Of a stretch of DNA of 64,000 nucleotides, positions 1 through 11,050 are shown one piece after another. Position 1 is the stretch's first letter; the number at the start of each line of letters is the position of its first letter. The notes under the pieces were generated by a model. It was not told the origin of the DNA, made no database searches, and worked only from the letters and a program-made list of their open reading frames with translations. This DNA is from Malania oleifera (Eukaryota > Streptophyta > Magnoliopsida > Santalales > Ximeniaceae): positions 18,931,095-18,995,094 of the forward strand of contig NC_080422.1 of NCBI RefSeq assembly GCF_029873635.1, written 5' to 3'. The position numbers were made by a program, and so were the translations under genes.

Positions 1-242
1 CAAAATCTAGTAAATTCATCAGTTCTAACACGAGAAAAAAAAATATTGCAAGTCAACTCAAACTCCGTCAGGTACCGATAAGGACACTCAAATTCCGTCT
101 CGTAGAATTGAGGTATCAATGACGTCCTCTCGCGTTGCATCATAAAGTTAAGTTCGTCATTAGGTAAAACAGTGAAAGATGGTGCAGTGGTGTGTGTAAG
201 TTGCAAAAAATCCATAACCGTGCGTGGTGCAGGTGCAGCCAT
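1..242 (-). CDS. Athila-type Ty3/gypsy gag, N-terminal part, runs off the window
   Basis: Reading the minus strand from the ATG at 242, the frame is open to the window edge, about 80 codons. Residues of the type SLIPQFYETEFECPYRYLTEFE match the start of Athila-lineage gag, where a P-x-F block is followed by a (D/C)PYxxLxEF block. A primer-binding-site-like motif and an LTR-like region lie just upstream on the same strand, the order expected for an element reading leftwards. Gag would package element RNA in cytoplasmic particles. The assignment rests on this short motif block; the rest of the element is outside the window. Confidence 0.6.
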   Translation of the reverse strand, partial: MAAPAPRTVMDFLQLTHTTAPSFTVLPNDELNFMMQRERTSLIPQFYETEFECPYRYLTEFELTCNIFFSRVRTDEFTRF

Positions 243-330
243 ATTTTTTTCAAAAGTCAATTTTTTTTTCATGAGAACAATGAAAATAATGAAAAAAAAA
301 AAACACTAATTTGAAACTAAGACTAACATT

Positions 331-347
331 CCCTGACAACGGCGCTA
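331..347 (-). other. Primer binding site of the Athila-type element
   Basis: On the minus strand the sequence reads tagcgccgttgtcaggg, a one-base variant of the TGGCGCCGTTG PBS common in Athila and Tat elements. It sits about 90 bp upstream of the gag ATG. Confidence 0.6.
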
Positions 348-348
348 A

Positions 349-1740
349 AAACTTGACTCACTTGAAACATGAGCAGTTCGGAAGCTATCCCAAGTATAAG
401 AATTATGTCATATAATATTTAGTCCAAGGGTCAGATCGACTCCTTAGAGAATGCATTTTAATTCCAAACTCGTGTAATTCCAAAAGAAATTAAGAAAAGA
501 AAAATTTACTGAACATAGTTCAGATTTAGTTTCCTAAGATTTTTGAGATTTTGTAATGAAATTTAAACTCTAACTAAAAATTAAGCACGCACAAAATAAC
601 TGTTTAAATAGTAGATTTAAATACCGGAATAACAAAATAAGTAAACCCTGAAATCATCCAACTAAATAAAAATATTAACTTTAAACGTAAACTCAAGTAA
701 GAATACACTCTAAATAAAAACATCAACTTTAATAATAAAAACATTCAAAGAAAATAATTAAATCGCTATAAAAACTTTAAATAAGAAGACAAATTGAAAT
801 TAACAATAATAATGCTCAAACAAGAATTTAAATGCAAGAAGAGAGAAAATAAGAGAGATAGAGCAAAAATTTATCTAATAATAATATTCTTAAATTAAAG
901 AACTAACTTAAACAAAAATTTAATCCCAAATTAGAATTGAAATAAACTAAATTCTTAACAAAAATTAATTCTACGCTATTGAATTCAAAGAGAGAGAGAG
1001 TAAAAAAGAGCCGGCCGTGAGAAGCTTCTTCCGTATGGATCCAGCTGCTGCCCCCCTCAGCCCCCCCTCAGCAAAACTACTCCCCTTTGAAAAATATCCA
1101 ACCCTACTTTTTTACCTTGACTTTTCCCTTCCCCTTCTTTCTTTCCTTTCTTTTCTTTTTTCTTTCTTTCCTTTCTTTGCCTCACCCAGCATATCAACCA
1201 CGCCCACTAAGAGGACTCGGCTGCATACCCGAGTCGCATCACCTTTTATATATTTTTTTTTATTTTATTTTCTTTTTTTTTTTCAAAAGCACCCGATCTG
1301 TCCTCCACTTTCAAGTCTGATTTCGACCATACTAAAGCCCATATCTATCAAAGTTCAAAACACAAAAGTTGTAGAGTTCTTTCTCAGATTTCCCTATAAT
1401 TTTGAATCATTTCAATCGGAGCTCAGATGAGAACATTACGCCCAGATTACGGAATAATGCTGAAATAGTCCATAAAAACAACGTATAGTAACTTCAAGTC
1501 TAATTTAGACCTTGATGCAATTAGTATTTCTTAAAATGTAAAACATAAAAATTGTATATTCTTTCCTTAGCTTTCTATAGCATCTTGAATCATCTAAATC
1601 AGAGATCGTATGAAAGAGTTACGCACAGATTACGAAGTACTATTGGTTTTTGGCTTCCAATAGTTGCCCTACAATAAAAAATACCAAAAATTCATAAATT
1701 ATTCAATAAAACTCAAATATCATAAATAGGACACAATGGT
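349..1740 (-). mobile_element. Probable 5' LTR region of the Athila-type element
   Basis: This is the stretch upstream of the PBS on the minus strand, where the LTR must lie. It has no coding content. It includes an AT-rich half (about 480-1000), a polypyrimidine tract (about 1120-1280) and a duplicated motif block (about 1355-1650). I could not find the outer end or a second LTR, so the right boundary is a guess. Confidence 0.35.
1355..1650. repeat. Imperfect direct repeat, offset 183 bp
   Basis: A block around gaatcatttcaatcggagct (1404) recurs in diverged form at 1587, followed in both copies by a (G)AxxxxxTTACGCxCAGATTACG string. The two copies share order and spacing over roughly 100 bp. 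Such duplicated blocks are common in plant LTRs. Confidence 0.6.
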
Positions 1741-2137
1741 AATCTATTGAGAGTAATTAGATATTTAATTAAAAATATAATTCGTAATGCATGAATTAAA
1801 ACACCTAACTATGCAATTTAAACGCATAATCATCTAGAGAGAGTCAAAGAACCATATTATCCCAATCCAACAAGAATCAAAAGTAGAAAAATGGTATGGG
1901 TTGCCAAAAAGGGAAACTCCTTAGGACTTAAGGATGAACAGATTCAAATTGGAATTACATAAATGCTTTCCTTAGGTTCTAGGTTTTGGGGGAGTGATGT
2001 CTATTGGCCTACGAAGTGGTCTATGCTTAAAATGTTAAATCTTAGTATGTGCATTCATTATACACTTTCACTATATGCTAAGAACATTAGAAAATATAGC
2101 CATTATGCAATCTCAGATAAAATATCCAATTTAATCT

Positions 2138-2140
<3 letters not shown>

Positions 2141-2219
<79 letters not shown>
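2141..2219. repeat. Compound microsatellite (CA)n(TA)n
   Basis: About 19 CA units pass directly into about 20 TA units without interruption. Open frames over this block are low-complexity artefacts. Confidence 0.97.
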
Positions 2220-2221
<2 letters not shown>

Positions 2222-4738
2222 TAATGATTGGATAAAATATGAAAACATTGGCTATAACATACTTGAATGAAAAACCACTTCCAAATGGACAAGGCAATTG
2301 TGCCTAGCATATTATTCTCAATGCTTAATTCATTCTTGAATATACAAATCTTAAGTTAAGAACATCATGTCCACTCATAATGAAGACTCTTTGAACATAG
2401 CATAAATTTTAATCTTTCAAGAGTAATCCAAAATTCATTTTATAAGCTCTCATACATTAAATCAAATCCATTAGAGCTTCAACTTTTGGAATTAAGTTAA
2501 ATGGCTAATATTATTGCTATTGGTTTCAACATATATAAAATGCAATAACTGAGAAACCTATGCATGAACAATAAGAAAGACAAGTCATTTGAACTTAGGT
2601 CTCTTATGTATTGTAAATCATAAGAAAAGAGGCAAATATAGGCTTAGAACTCTCAAAGAAATATTCATTGTGACTTTTTGGTCTGTTAAGCTTAAGAACT
2701 CAAAGCCAAGCTAGAATCACTGAAAATATTACAACTCTTGGTTATTAAACTTGAAGATGGAAAAAAAAGGCATAAAATGAGTTGAGCGCATAACTCAGGG
2801 GGAGCATATATTCTTTCATGATTATATACATTAAAATGCTCTCAATTTTTATTTATGCTTATATGTCTATATGCTCTTGTGAGAACAACTCTGCACTAAT
2901 CTTATAACTATCCATTGTTAGTTACTGGTCATGTCAGATGTTGGATAGTTCATTTCTTTTATGAGTTGTTGATTGAATTACTAGAAAGCATGCTTGTGTT
3001 GAAAGCCTCCTACATGGCGTATGCAATGATATAATTTGCATGCTAGTTGTGGATATTAGGTTGTGGCTTGTTTTATATGATTTATATGTTGAAAACAACC
3101 CACTATCAGGTACAAGTTTTATAGGAAAATGTCCGATTTATGGACAGTATGTTGCCGAAATTTCGATAGGAATTTTCCCAACATAAAACTTTGTCCAAAG
3201 ATGATTATAATAAAACTAAATATAAAATATTTTTTGAAAGGATGAATGAAAATCAATTAAATAATTAAACTTCATCCTAACATAATCATCAAACATTTAG
3301 AGGAGCTCAGCTCCATCCCTATAGAAAAGGCTCAAAGAACTTATACGCATCATTTCACTTTTTGAATATTGAAGCTTTTTTGATATCCTTGAACATTGTA
3401 TCATGCACTTAAAGTTCTATGATTTGATATGAAATGTTCTTAAGTCATGAATTGCATAGAATATCTTAATATCTATTTCTGATGCACTTGTTGTCTATAG
3501 GGATGACTATACTGATTAGAGATAAATATTGTTAATAAATATCTACTATAGTTATTGAAGAATGGTTCGTGTGCTCACTTATACTTTGGCATATTCAATG
3601 AAATCAATCCCTTGCAAAGTATAAGTAATTTATTTCATCTAAGCTATGGTTCAAATTGATAGGGGGAGCATCTAAATTTAAATATTTGCCCTATTATGCT
3701 CACTACCTTTTAACTTAGATATGCTTTAAATATAGTGTGGCATGTGCTTAAATGAAATGATATTTGTGAAAATCTTAAATTGATATTTATTGCTTTGTCA
3801 CAAGTTGTTTGTGTTTGTCATATGATATTGCATGTGATTGTTAAATCTTTAGGATCATCATGGTTGTGATTTTCTGATTATATTTTTGTATGTGCTTAAT
3901 TGACAAACCAAAAAATTGGTATTTGCTTGATCTTTAAAGCTTCTTTTTCAGCATGCAACCCCCAGTATTTATTAAAAATTTAAGGGGATGCATCTTTATA
4001 CATACATATATTTATATATATTTTTTTAAGCAAGAATTGAATTCATATAGAGTATATCTTTTGTCTTGCTTGTGTGCTGAAACGTCTTCATGACTGTGCT
4101 TGTATTGTCTTGAAATTTTATGTCATGAAATTATATTATTTATAATTTTATTTGGGGTGTTGTATAACTGGTTCATTGATCTAACATGAAATGCATGTAA
4201 ACTAGTTAGATCATGTTTATGTTCAAACCTATTTTTTTTATGCCATGTGTCTTCAAATTCTAATTTTCTGTGGGTCTTATGAAATGTTTTATTTGTCATG
4301 GTTTGAGGATATTCTTGGTTTAACTAAAATTTTCTTGTCATTTAAACCATTTTAATAACCAATTATATAGTTTGTGTGCTCAATTGCCATATTTCATACT
4401 TTGTCATTCATTGTGCATTGTATGATTATATTATCTTTTTGGATGTTGAAAGTAATCATACTTGATCATACTGGATTGTTTAAGTTGGTAGTTGTGAATA
4501 AACTATTAATATAAAACTCAATCAAGTCATTTTTATACAGATATTCTTCTGGAAAATGTTCTAATATCAAACGGCATGCTACCGAAATTTTTAAAGATTT
4601 CCCAAAACCATAATTGTATTTAAATGATAATTATCTTTTGTTTGCCTATATACTAAAATGATTTATATAGGCTCTTTTTGCTATTGCCAAAAGGGGGAGA
4701 AGTAGGCAAGTATTTGTCATCATCAAAAAGAGGGAGAT
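2220..4738 (+). mobile_element. SIRE/Maximus-like noncoding 3' region with several polypurine blocks
   Basis: No protein-coding frame is recognisable. The region carries G-rich purine blocks: agggggagcata near 2797, agggggagca at 3661, taaggggatg near 3981, aaagggggagaag near 4690 and the last at 4725, directly before an LTR start. Runs of such blocks ahead of the 3' LTR are, to my knowledge, typical of SIRE/Maximus Ty1/copia elements. Two related blocks beginning GGAAAATGT and ending TTCCCA lie at 3124-3180 and 4551-4603. The lineage rests on layout, not coding domains, and the left limit is arbitrary. Confidence 0.4.
4725..4738 (+). other. Polypurine tract before the SIRE/Maximus-like LTR
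   Basis: The purine run aaaaagagggagat lies directly before the TGATGACC that begins the LTR. This is where plus-strand DNA synthesis is primed in LTR retrotransposons. Confidence 0.55.
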
Positions 4739-5952
4739 TGATGACCTTATAGGTCATTTCCCATTTTGATTATGACAAATACTCTAGTATTTAATGGTTG
4801 ATGAGTTTGTGTGTGGGACTAATCTGAAGTATCATATGGTGCATGCACATAAGCTAAAAGAAGACAAAGACCCAGAATGTTTATTCATTGTAATTTAGTT
4901 AAATTGTTATTCAGGTCTGTAATAATTAAAACTCAATGGTTTGTAATAATTAATGCATTACATGCATGATAGGATAGATAAGCTCAAATGACCATAGGGA
5001 AACTAAATGATGATAGGGCACCCTTCGATCGACCGACATTGGATTTTTTCGATCAGCTCTCAATGACCTTAGACTGGCCATAGGGCATTATTATGCATGA
5101 AAATGTTCTCTGTTACCTTAAAATTAATCATTATATATATAGGGACAACATTATAAGTGGAATAGGACCGAAATGCCCAAGGATGGCATGTTCGGTCGAT
5201 TGAACTTCGTTACACTGAGATTTTTGGTCGACCGAACCCTCACGGGTCAACAAGTTGACCACCCAATCTACCGATCAAAAGTATATAAGTTAGCCCTGGT
5301 CGGTTGAACCTGACCGGGTCAACAAGTTGACCTCTCGGTCGATCGACCAAATTTATATAAGCAACGCCTTAGTCGACCAAACCCCCACGAGGGAATTTCC
5401 AACCGCCCGGTCAACCGAACCACCTAGTTCAAATTGACCCAATCGATCGAACCGCGCAGATTTGAAAAATCGCCTTTGAACCACTCATGTACAGTCGACC
5501 ATCCTTCTAGTTTAAAATGCTCCCGATCGACCAAACCCAGCCCGATAAGGATTGGTTGTAAAGGTTGAGGTCAGTCTTATGTTAATTGACTTGGTTGTCA
5601 AGGTTAAGGTTAGCCCTGTGCTAATTGACCTGATTGTTTAGGTGCTGCTCCACCCGTTAAGTGAGCTTATAGTGATAATCATTGTACTTGTTAGCCAAGG
5701 CGGGGACGTAGGCAGTTTGCCGAATCTCGATAACATTTTTGGGTGTCATCTCTATTTACTGCTTTGTTGTACATACTTAGCTAAATTATTTGTGCAGTTT
5801 AATTTTCGCTGTATATTTATATTCATTTACTTATCTGCACTAGATCGACCCTAGGCTTTTGTAATACTATTGTTAAGGGATTGACCTAGGGGATAAAATT
5901 TGAAAATACCAATTCATCCCCCCCCCCCTCTTGGGATTGCACCAAAGCTAAC
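4739..5952 (+). mobile_element. SIRE/Maximus-like LTR (3' LTR or solo remnant)
   Basis: It starts TGATGACC after a polypurine tract. Its end lies in a C-rich tract followed by cttgggattgcacc...taaca, the usual end of this LTR type. The first half has about ten copies of a GGTCGACCGA-like palindromic motif (about 5020-5540). Imperfect repeats of about 50 bp and a block reading cgtaggcagtttgccgaatctcgata follow. A diverged copy of the same layout is seen near 63344-63600. No second LTR or internal coding region is present. The exact 3' boundary is uncertain by some tens of bases. Confidence 0.6.
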
Positions 5953-5956
5953 AACA

Positions 5957-6062
5957 ACCAAACAGTATTCACCACCAAGCAGTGTTCACAGCCAAACAGT
6001 ATTCCTAACCATACAATATTCACAAGTAAACAGTATTCACAACCGAACTAGTATGTACAACC
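5957..6062. repeat. 17-bp tandem repeat, six units
   Basis: Units based on accaaacagtattcaca start their core AACAGTATTC at 5961, 5978, 5995, 6012, 6029 and 6046, exactly 17 bp apart. Internal units differ by one to three bases and the last is the most diverged. It sits just after the LTR end, so it may belong to flanking DNA or to another element. Confidence 0.9.
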
Positions 6063-6264
6063 CGTTAATTATGAAAATTTATTCTCATCATGCCACACAA
6101 ATTTTCCCTAATTATAAATTATATTCAAAACCATTATTTTTCAAATGCCTAAACCATTTAGAAAATCATACTTATATATATAAATCTACATACTCGAATT
6201 TAACCGGTTCAAAATTATTAAAAGCTGTTATAACTTATTCCCCTTACCTTTTTTTTTTTTTTTT

Positions 6265-6390
6265 TAACGACCCGAAACGAATAGAAAAACTAAAACCCTA
6301 GCCGCTCAAATTTGCTGAGGATTGATGACCTACGTGCCAAGAAGAGGGAGAAGGAATCGTGGAGCACCCGGGAGCTACCAAGAGGCTTAA

Positions 6391-6457
<67 letters not shown>

Positions 6458-6736
6458 TTCTCTAAAAAATGACCTAAAATCTATTTATAAGTAGGTTGTC
6501 CCCACAGAAAACTGTCGACAGTTTTTCTGGCCACCCTGAAACCGTTGATGGAAAACCTGTGCTAAAGAATCCCGAGAGTCTTTCTGGAGAAAACCGACGA
6601 CGGTTTTGTTTGGAGTTCCCTAAACCGTTGACGGTTTTGTCCTGTCCTTCACCAATTTCTTATTTTTCCTTTCCTTTATTTATTTCCATTTTCTTTTATT
6701 TGTTTGTTTTTTATTTTCTAGGTTTGGGTTATTACA
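6265..6736 (-). mobile_element. Chromovirus-type Ty3/gypsy LTR, solo or truncated
   Basis: On the minus strand it starts TGTAATAACCCAAACC and ends near cgggtcgtta, the termini I know from Tekay/Reina-type plant LTRs. Palindromes centred on GTCGAC or GTCGTC/GTTGAC (aaactGTCGACagttt and relatives) occur at about 6505-6640, then a TATA box (TTATAAATAG, near 6480-6492), then a CT-rich tract formed by the GA microsatellite. The right edge cuts into the RT of the Tat element. No target-site duplication is visible; the left end fades into a poly-T run. Confidence 0.55.
6393..6452. repeat. (GA)30 microsatellite
   Basis: An uninterrupted run of about thirty GA units, inside the transcribed part of the minus-strand LTR. 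Confidence 0.97.
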
Positions 6737-6737
6737 G

Positions 6738-7130
6738 TAGAGCCCCCTTTTAGTGATGAACGACGTTTTCTCCACGTCTCCAGGGTGCATACGGATTTGA
6801 TTATATCCTGAGTATGCATCCATGAAACTTCGGAGCTTGTGTCTGGATGTGGAGTCTAGCAGCTGGTCAATCTGTGGGAGGGGGAAGCTATCCTTTGGAC
6901 ACACCTTGTTCAAATCTGTGAAGTCGATGCAGGTCTACCACTTTCCGTTTGGCAACTTCACCAAGACCACATTACTGAGCCACTCTAGATAACTAACTTC
7001 CCTAACAAAATCGGCTTTCACTAGCTTTGTTACCTCTTCGCCTATCACTTTGACCCGCTCTAAAGCGAAGCTCCTCTTCTTCTATTTCACTGACTTATGG
7101 TTTGGGTCCACCTATAATATGTGCTCTATG
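6738..7130 (-). pseudogene. Tat-lineage Ty3/gypsy reverse transcriptase, N-terminal fragment
   Basis: Minus-strand translation gives the start of a Ty3/gypsy RT: VKADFVREVSYLEWLSNVV, then a TCIDFTDLNKVCPKDSFPLP block, then SFMDAYSGYNQI and EKTSFITKRGLYC. These are RT motifs 1 to 3 in order. A stop interrupts the GKW-TCIDF stretch where the family normally has arginine. The domain ends abruptly after GLYC, where an LTR begins, so the catalytic YxDD block and everything downstream are missing. It is the downstream part of the element with gag at 7811-9154. Confidence 0.8.
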
Positions 7131-7314
7131 ATTGTAGGGTCAATCCCTAGCATGTCACCAGCCGACTAGGAAAATACATATGCATACTCGTTTAGTAGCC
7201 GCCTCATCTCTGTTTTCAAAACCTAATCTTTGATAGTCAAGGTCTCCCGTGCCTATTTTTTACCTTTCAACGCCATCACGTAGCAATTCCTAGTAGCCAT
7301 CTGGTCTCCTTTGG

Positions 7315-7641
7315 CTATTCCAACCCCGTGAGGTTAGAGAATTTCACCTTCAAGTGATAGGTGGAGATTATGGCCCTGGCTGTATTGAGCGTTAGGAAGC
7401 CCAATATGATATTGTAAACTGATGGTTGATCGACCACCAGGAAATTCGTCATCAAGGTGACTTGTTGCAAAGATGTCCCCATTGTCACTAGGAGCATTAT
7501 TGTACCCACTAGATGGACCACATCTCCCTCAAACCCTACCGATGGGGTGGAAATGGATTTTAGGCATTCTTTCCCCACTTTCATCTCTTGTAGCATCGAC
7601 CAAAATATTATGTCGGTCAAGCTCCCATTGTCTATCAACAC
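7315..7641 (-). pseudogene. Tat-lineage retroelement aspartic protease
   Basis: The translation begins MLIDNGSLTDIIFWSML, the position of the LVDxGSSADIL active site in this lineage, and continues to a VYNIILGF block near the C-terminus. The aspartate is kept in a DNG context. The frame lies between gag and RT, as expected for a Ty3/gypsy polyprotein. Neighbouring stops mean it is not part of a continuous gag-pol frame. In a working element it would cut the polyprotein. Confidence 0.7.
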
Positions 7642-7810
7642 TACTTATTTTATAGTTGGCCACCAATAGTGACACCACTAGGGCATCATCATGAGGCTAC
7701 TGCACACCCTCCTCGTCTTCTCTATTGAAGGTGATAGCCTCCTCTTGCCTTTGTTTCTTATAGTTCGACTCCTTTCCTTACCTTAAGAGCACCTATTTGG
7801 CATACCTTTT

Positions 7811-9154
7811 TCAGGCACTTCTGCTATCCCCTTCGCTGGCAAGTTCACCGAAGATTACAATGATCTCTCCAACAATTTGTTCTCCCTTCTGTCCTTTCTC
7901 AAGTTTTCTTTGTTTACGAACCTCCATTCGACGGTCTCCTCTTTTCACGAAACCTAACAAATGCCCTCTTTTTATCAGGGCCTTGATTTCTTTTTTTAGG
8001 TGAATGCACTCCTCTGTATCATGCTCGTGATCCCTATGGAACTGAAAAAATTTCAACATATTTCGCTTATATGAGGGTGTACGCATAGGCTCAGGCCATG
8101 AGACATATCCCTTCTCTCTTATATGCATTAGCACATTAGTTAAAGGTGCGTTTAGGGGAGTATAGGACTGAAACTTACTTGTCTGTCCTGACCCCTTGGA
8201 GCTATTCTCTAATTTGCTACTCTCCTGCCTTTTCCCTGTTCTAGAAGCTTCGTTGATGTCTCTTAAACTCTTTCTTTTCAACTCGGATTAGTCTCTCCTT
8301 GTGTCCATCACCTCCTCCAGGTTGATATAATTCTGTTCCCTTACCATTAGCTCTCCCATGTCAGTCAGAGGCCTCTTTTCCAAAGAGTGTAGGAAATCTC
8401 CAAATTGGAGGATCGTGGTTAAGGCTGTCAACGCCACCCCGTGATCCAAGTTGCGAATCTCTAAGGTTTCCGTGACCAAGCGATGTATAAACTTTTTCGA
8501 TGTCTCCCTTTTCTCTTGAACCAGGCTCATTAGATGGGCCGAGGCTTTGGCGATCCTACGGATGCTGATGAAATTCCCGATAAATTGTTGTTCCATCTCA
8601 GAGAAGGAGTTGATAGATCCTAGCTTTAAGGTCCAATACCATGCCCTTGCATTCCCTTTAAAGGTTGCAGCAAATGGACGACACATGATGGCATTAAGTG
8701 TGCCTTGCAATTGCATCAACACTTTGAAGGTATCCAGGTGATCAATTGGGTTGATCAAGCCTTCGTACCTTTCAAAGGTTAGCATTTTGAACTTACCTGG
8801 CAGCAGGACCTCCATCACTTCTTTGGTGAAGGGAGGATCTGAAGATTTCAACGAAGTATCTCCACAAGATGAGTTGGTTCGAGCCTCCTTCATCATCTTT
8901 TATATTTGGTCAATCTTCTTGATCCTCTCCTCTAGCTCGTTCGATTGTTGCTCATTGATCCCCACATTGTTTGCGCCTTCCACCTTATTTGCGGGGTTGG
9001 TTTTTCCATTGCTCTCGTTTGGGTTCGAAATTTTTTCTTGTGATTCAAGATCTCTAGGTTGATGGTGGGGAACAAGCTCTCCATGACCCCTTTGTTGTAG
9101 GATCAAATTGAACATGTCATCCATCTTCTTCTGGGAAGCTTCCATGTCCTCCAT
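7811..9154 (-). pseudogene. Tat-lineage Ty3/gypsy gag, broken by stops
   Basis: One reading frame runs from the ATG at 9154, interrupted by stops near 8897 and 8285. The middle part (8896-8288) is a retrotransposon gag domain: FERYEGLINPIDHL, then CRPFAATFKGNARAWYWTL, then SFSEMEQQFIGNF. The last part contains YTPLNAPLTNVL and a FHRDHEHDTEECIHLKKEI block, the histidine/cysteine region of Tat/Retand gag. Residue order matches the family. PBS and LTR lie just upstream and protease and RT downstream on the same strand. Joining across the stops is inference. Confidence 0.8.
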
Positions 9155-9330
9155 TCCTTTTTGGAAGGCAAGGAACTCCCCTTAGTCACTCCCGAATGGT
9201 CTCCAAGTGTGGAGTGAATGGATTGGGGTGATTGATCACCCGCAGCAGGCTTTGACCATGAATTGTTGGTTGTTGTCATGATTCAAGGATCGAAAACTAA
9301 GAATAAGATGAAAACTTCTCATAAGTGTTT

Positions 9331-9348
9331 CCCACAAACGGCGCCAAC
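9331..9348 (-). other. Primer binding site of the Tat-lineage element
   Basis: On the minus strand it reads gttggcgccgtttgtggg, the TTGGCGCCGT(C/T)TGTGGG motif typical of Tat-type elements. It is contiguous with the LTR end. Confidence 0.75.
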
Positions 9349-9746
9349 TGTTGCAGGATAAAATGTGGAATGGTCTCTGATAAGCTTTCCGATCTCGATC
9401 ACCTGAAAAAGGATAAAATAAGAGTGGCTTGGAGGACCCGGGTGTAATCCATGGGATCACTCCAATGCCTTTGTAAGGGATTGCTCCAGAGAGGTTATAA
9501 GTAACAATAAAGATGGGTTAGAATGAGATACCTTTGCCTCTTCGCAATACTCTCTTTTATATTGGCAAGATTTGACCCTTGGGGGATTTGCCATTATGGC
9601 TCCCGGCGTGGATCACTCTGGTCATTATTGGGTTGGCGCCAATTACTCTGTTTCGAGCAATTGACTTGGGCGGTAACTGCTTTCATCAATGCTGGGCTTT
9701 AATCTCCCTTTGACTCTTGGTAACTAATATTTTTGGGGGTATATCA
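9349..9746 (-). mobile_element. 5' LTR of the Tat-lineage element
   Basis: On the minus strand it starts TGATATACCCCC and ends cctgcaaca at the PBS, about 398 bp. A TATA-like aatataaaagaga lies in the middle (near 9555-9570). No second LTR is present because the element is truncated in RT. The left edge is fixed by the PBS; the outer edge is chosen from a TG dinucleotide. Confidence 0.6.
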
Positions 9747-10128
9747 ATATTAAAATTCATCCAAATCCAAAATTTAAAATTCGATACTTCAAAACACTAC
9801 CTATGTGGGTTCAATGGCTACTATGTAGACTCAAGCTTCTTGCAATTTGATTGTCCGCTTTTTATGCCCTAAAATGCTCTTATTAATTAATTAGTTAAAT
9901 GGTAAAAGTAATTTACTGTACAAAGATATTAAATATAATATGACTAATTCATAACTAACCTTCTTTAGTGTCTATTTCTTAATATTTTAAAATACTAACA
10001 CACAAATTTTAATTTGATAGATAACTTAAAAGTCCATTTCCATTTGGGTTAAGGATTTTACTAAGGGGAAGAAAAAAGAAACGGCAGGAAGGAAATTTAT
10101 TTTTCTTTATTATTTTTTTCCATACTAA
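9747..10128. other. AT-rich spacer, nothing recognised
   Basis: No open frame, repeat or RNA gene could be supported between the Tat LTR and the MITE. Confidence 0.6.
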
Positions 10129-10563
10129 GGCTCGTTTGGAACTCAAAAAATATTAGGAAAAGGAAAAAAAAAATATTAAAGAATCCACATTTTCATGTTT
10201 AGCTATCAAGGAAAGTGAGAAAGAAAATAAACAATATATCAAATCTACGAACAAAAAAATAATTTTACACGTCATTGATATTTAGTTTTTCCTAATTTTT
10301 AGTTATAGTAAAACAACTTTTTTTTTTAATAGTATTTTATATAGAAGGAAAATATAAGAAAAAATAAGTTTTCTCCTTATCTTCCTTTTCTTTCCTTTTC
10401 CGAAACAAAATTCTTAATCCAAAAGGATCCTAAATATGATTGAAAATGAAAGTTTGTTTCAATATGATTAAAAATAGAAAAAAATTAAATATTAATGACA
10501 AGTAGAATCAAAATTTCTTAATATTTTCCTTTTCTTAGTATTTTCCGAGTTCCAAACTGAGCC
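10129..10563. mobile_element. Tourist-like MITE with TAA target duplication
   Basis: The left end reads ggctcgtttggaactc. The right end, reverse complemented, reads ggctcagtttggaactc, a terminal inverted repeat with one indel that continues into aaaatatta/aaaatacta-type sequence. It is flanked on both sides by TAA, the target duplication of PIF/Harbinger elements. The 435-bp length and lack of coding capacity fit a MITE. Related sequence occurs at 10845-11050, 15888-16016 and 28748-28999. Confidence 0.8.
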
Positions 10564-10844
10564 TAAATAAAGACATATTACACGTTATGATGTCAATCAA
10601 TTTTCTAATTTTCATCAAGTATCACTGTAAAAATTTTGGTTAAATATAAAATCTAAAAGATTTCTAAAGTGCATGCATCCAATTCTAATTGAAGAGTAAC
10701 AATATCGAGTTATTAAAATTAAATATTATTTTTAATCAATCAAAGTTTATCACTTAGACTAATTTTTTTGTTGTTCAATTATCATTTTACGATTGAAAAT
10801 TTTCTTCGATTAGAGTACATTTGAATCAATAATTTTAGTAGAGA

Positions 10845-11050
10845 AAGGAAAATGAGGACTCTCATTTTTCATTGTATATTTCTCTCCATATCAAATATTA
10901 CTAAAAATTAAAGTTTGTTCTAATATAATTAAATATTAAGTAAAAGTAAATTTAACTGGCGTATAGAATTATTTTTTTTATGGATTTGATCTATTTTTTA
11001 TTTTATCTTTTATTTTCTTTAATAACCAAATAAGAGAACTAAATGAAACA
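10845..11050. mobile_element. Partial copy of the same MITE family
   Basis: It shares the order ggaaaatgaggactctcattttt, tccatatcaaatattactaaa, gtttgttctaatat and tttaataaccaaataag with the copy at 28748-28999. Ends are not clean, so this is a decayed fragment. Confidence 0.5.

Noticed and set aside
1017-1430. 137-codon plus-strand open frame
   Set aside because: It is driven by a polypyrimidine tract (F/L/S-rich), has no domain, and lies in an LTR-like region.
1963-2297. Open frames on both strands with HTHTHT or YIYIYI repeats
   Set aside because: They are translations of the CA/TA microsatellite.
5642-6301. Two plus-strand open frames
   Set aside because: They lie in the SIRE-like LTR, the 17-bp repeat and poly-T sequence; no protein motif.
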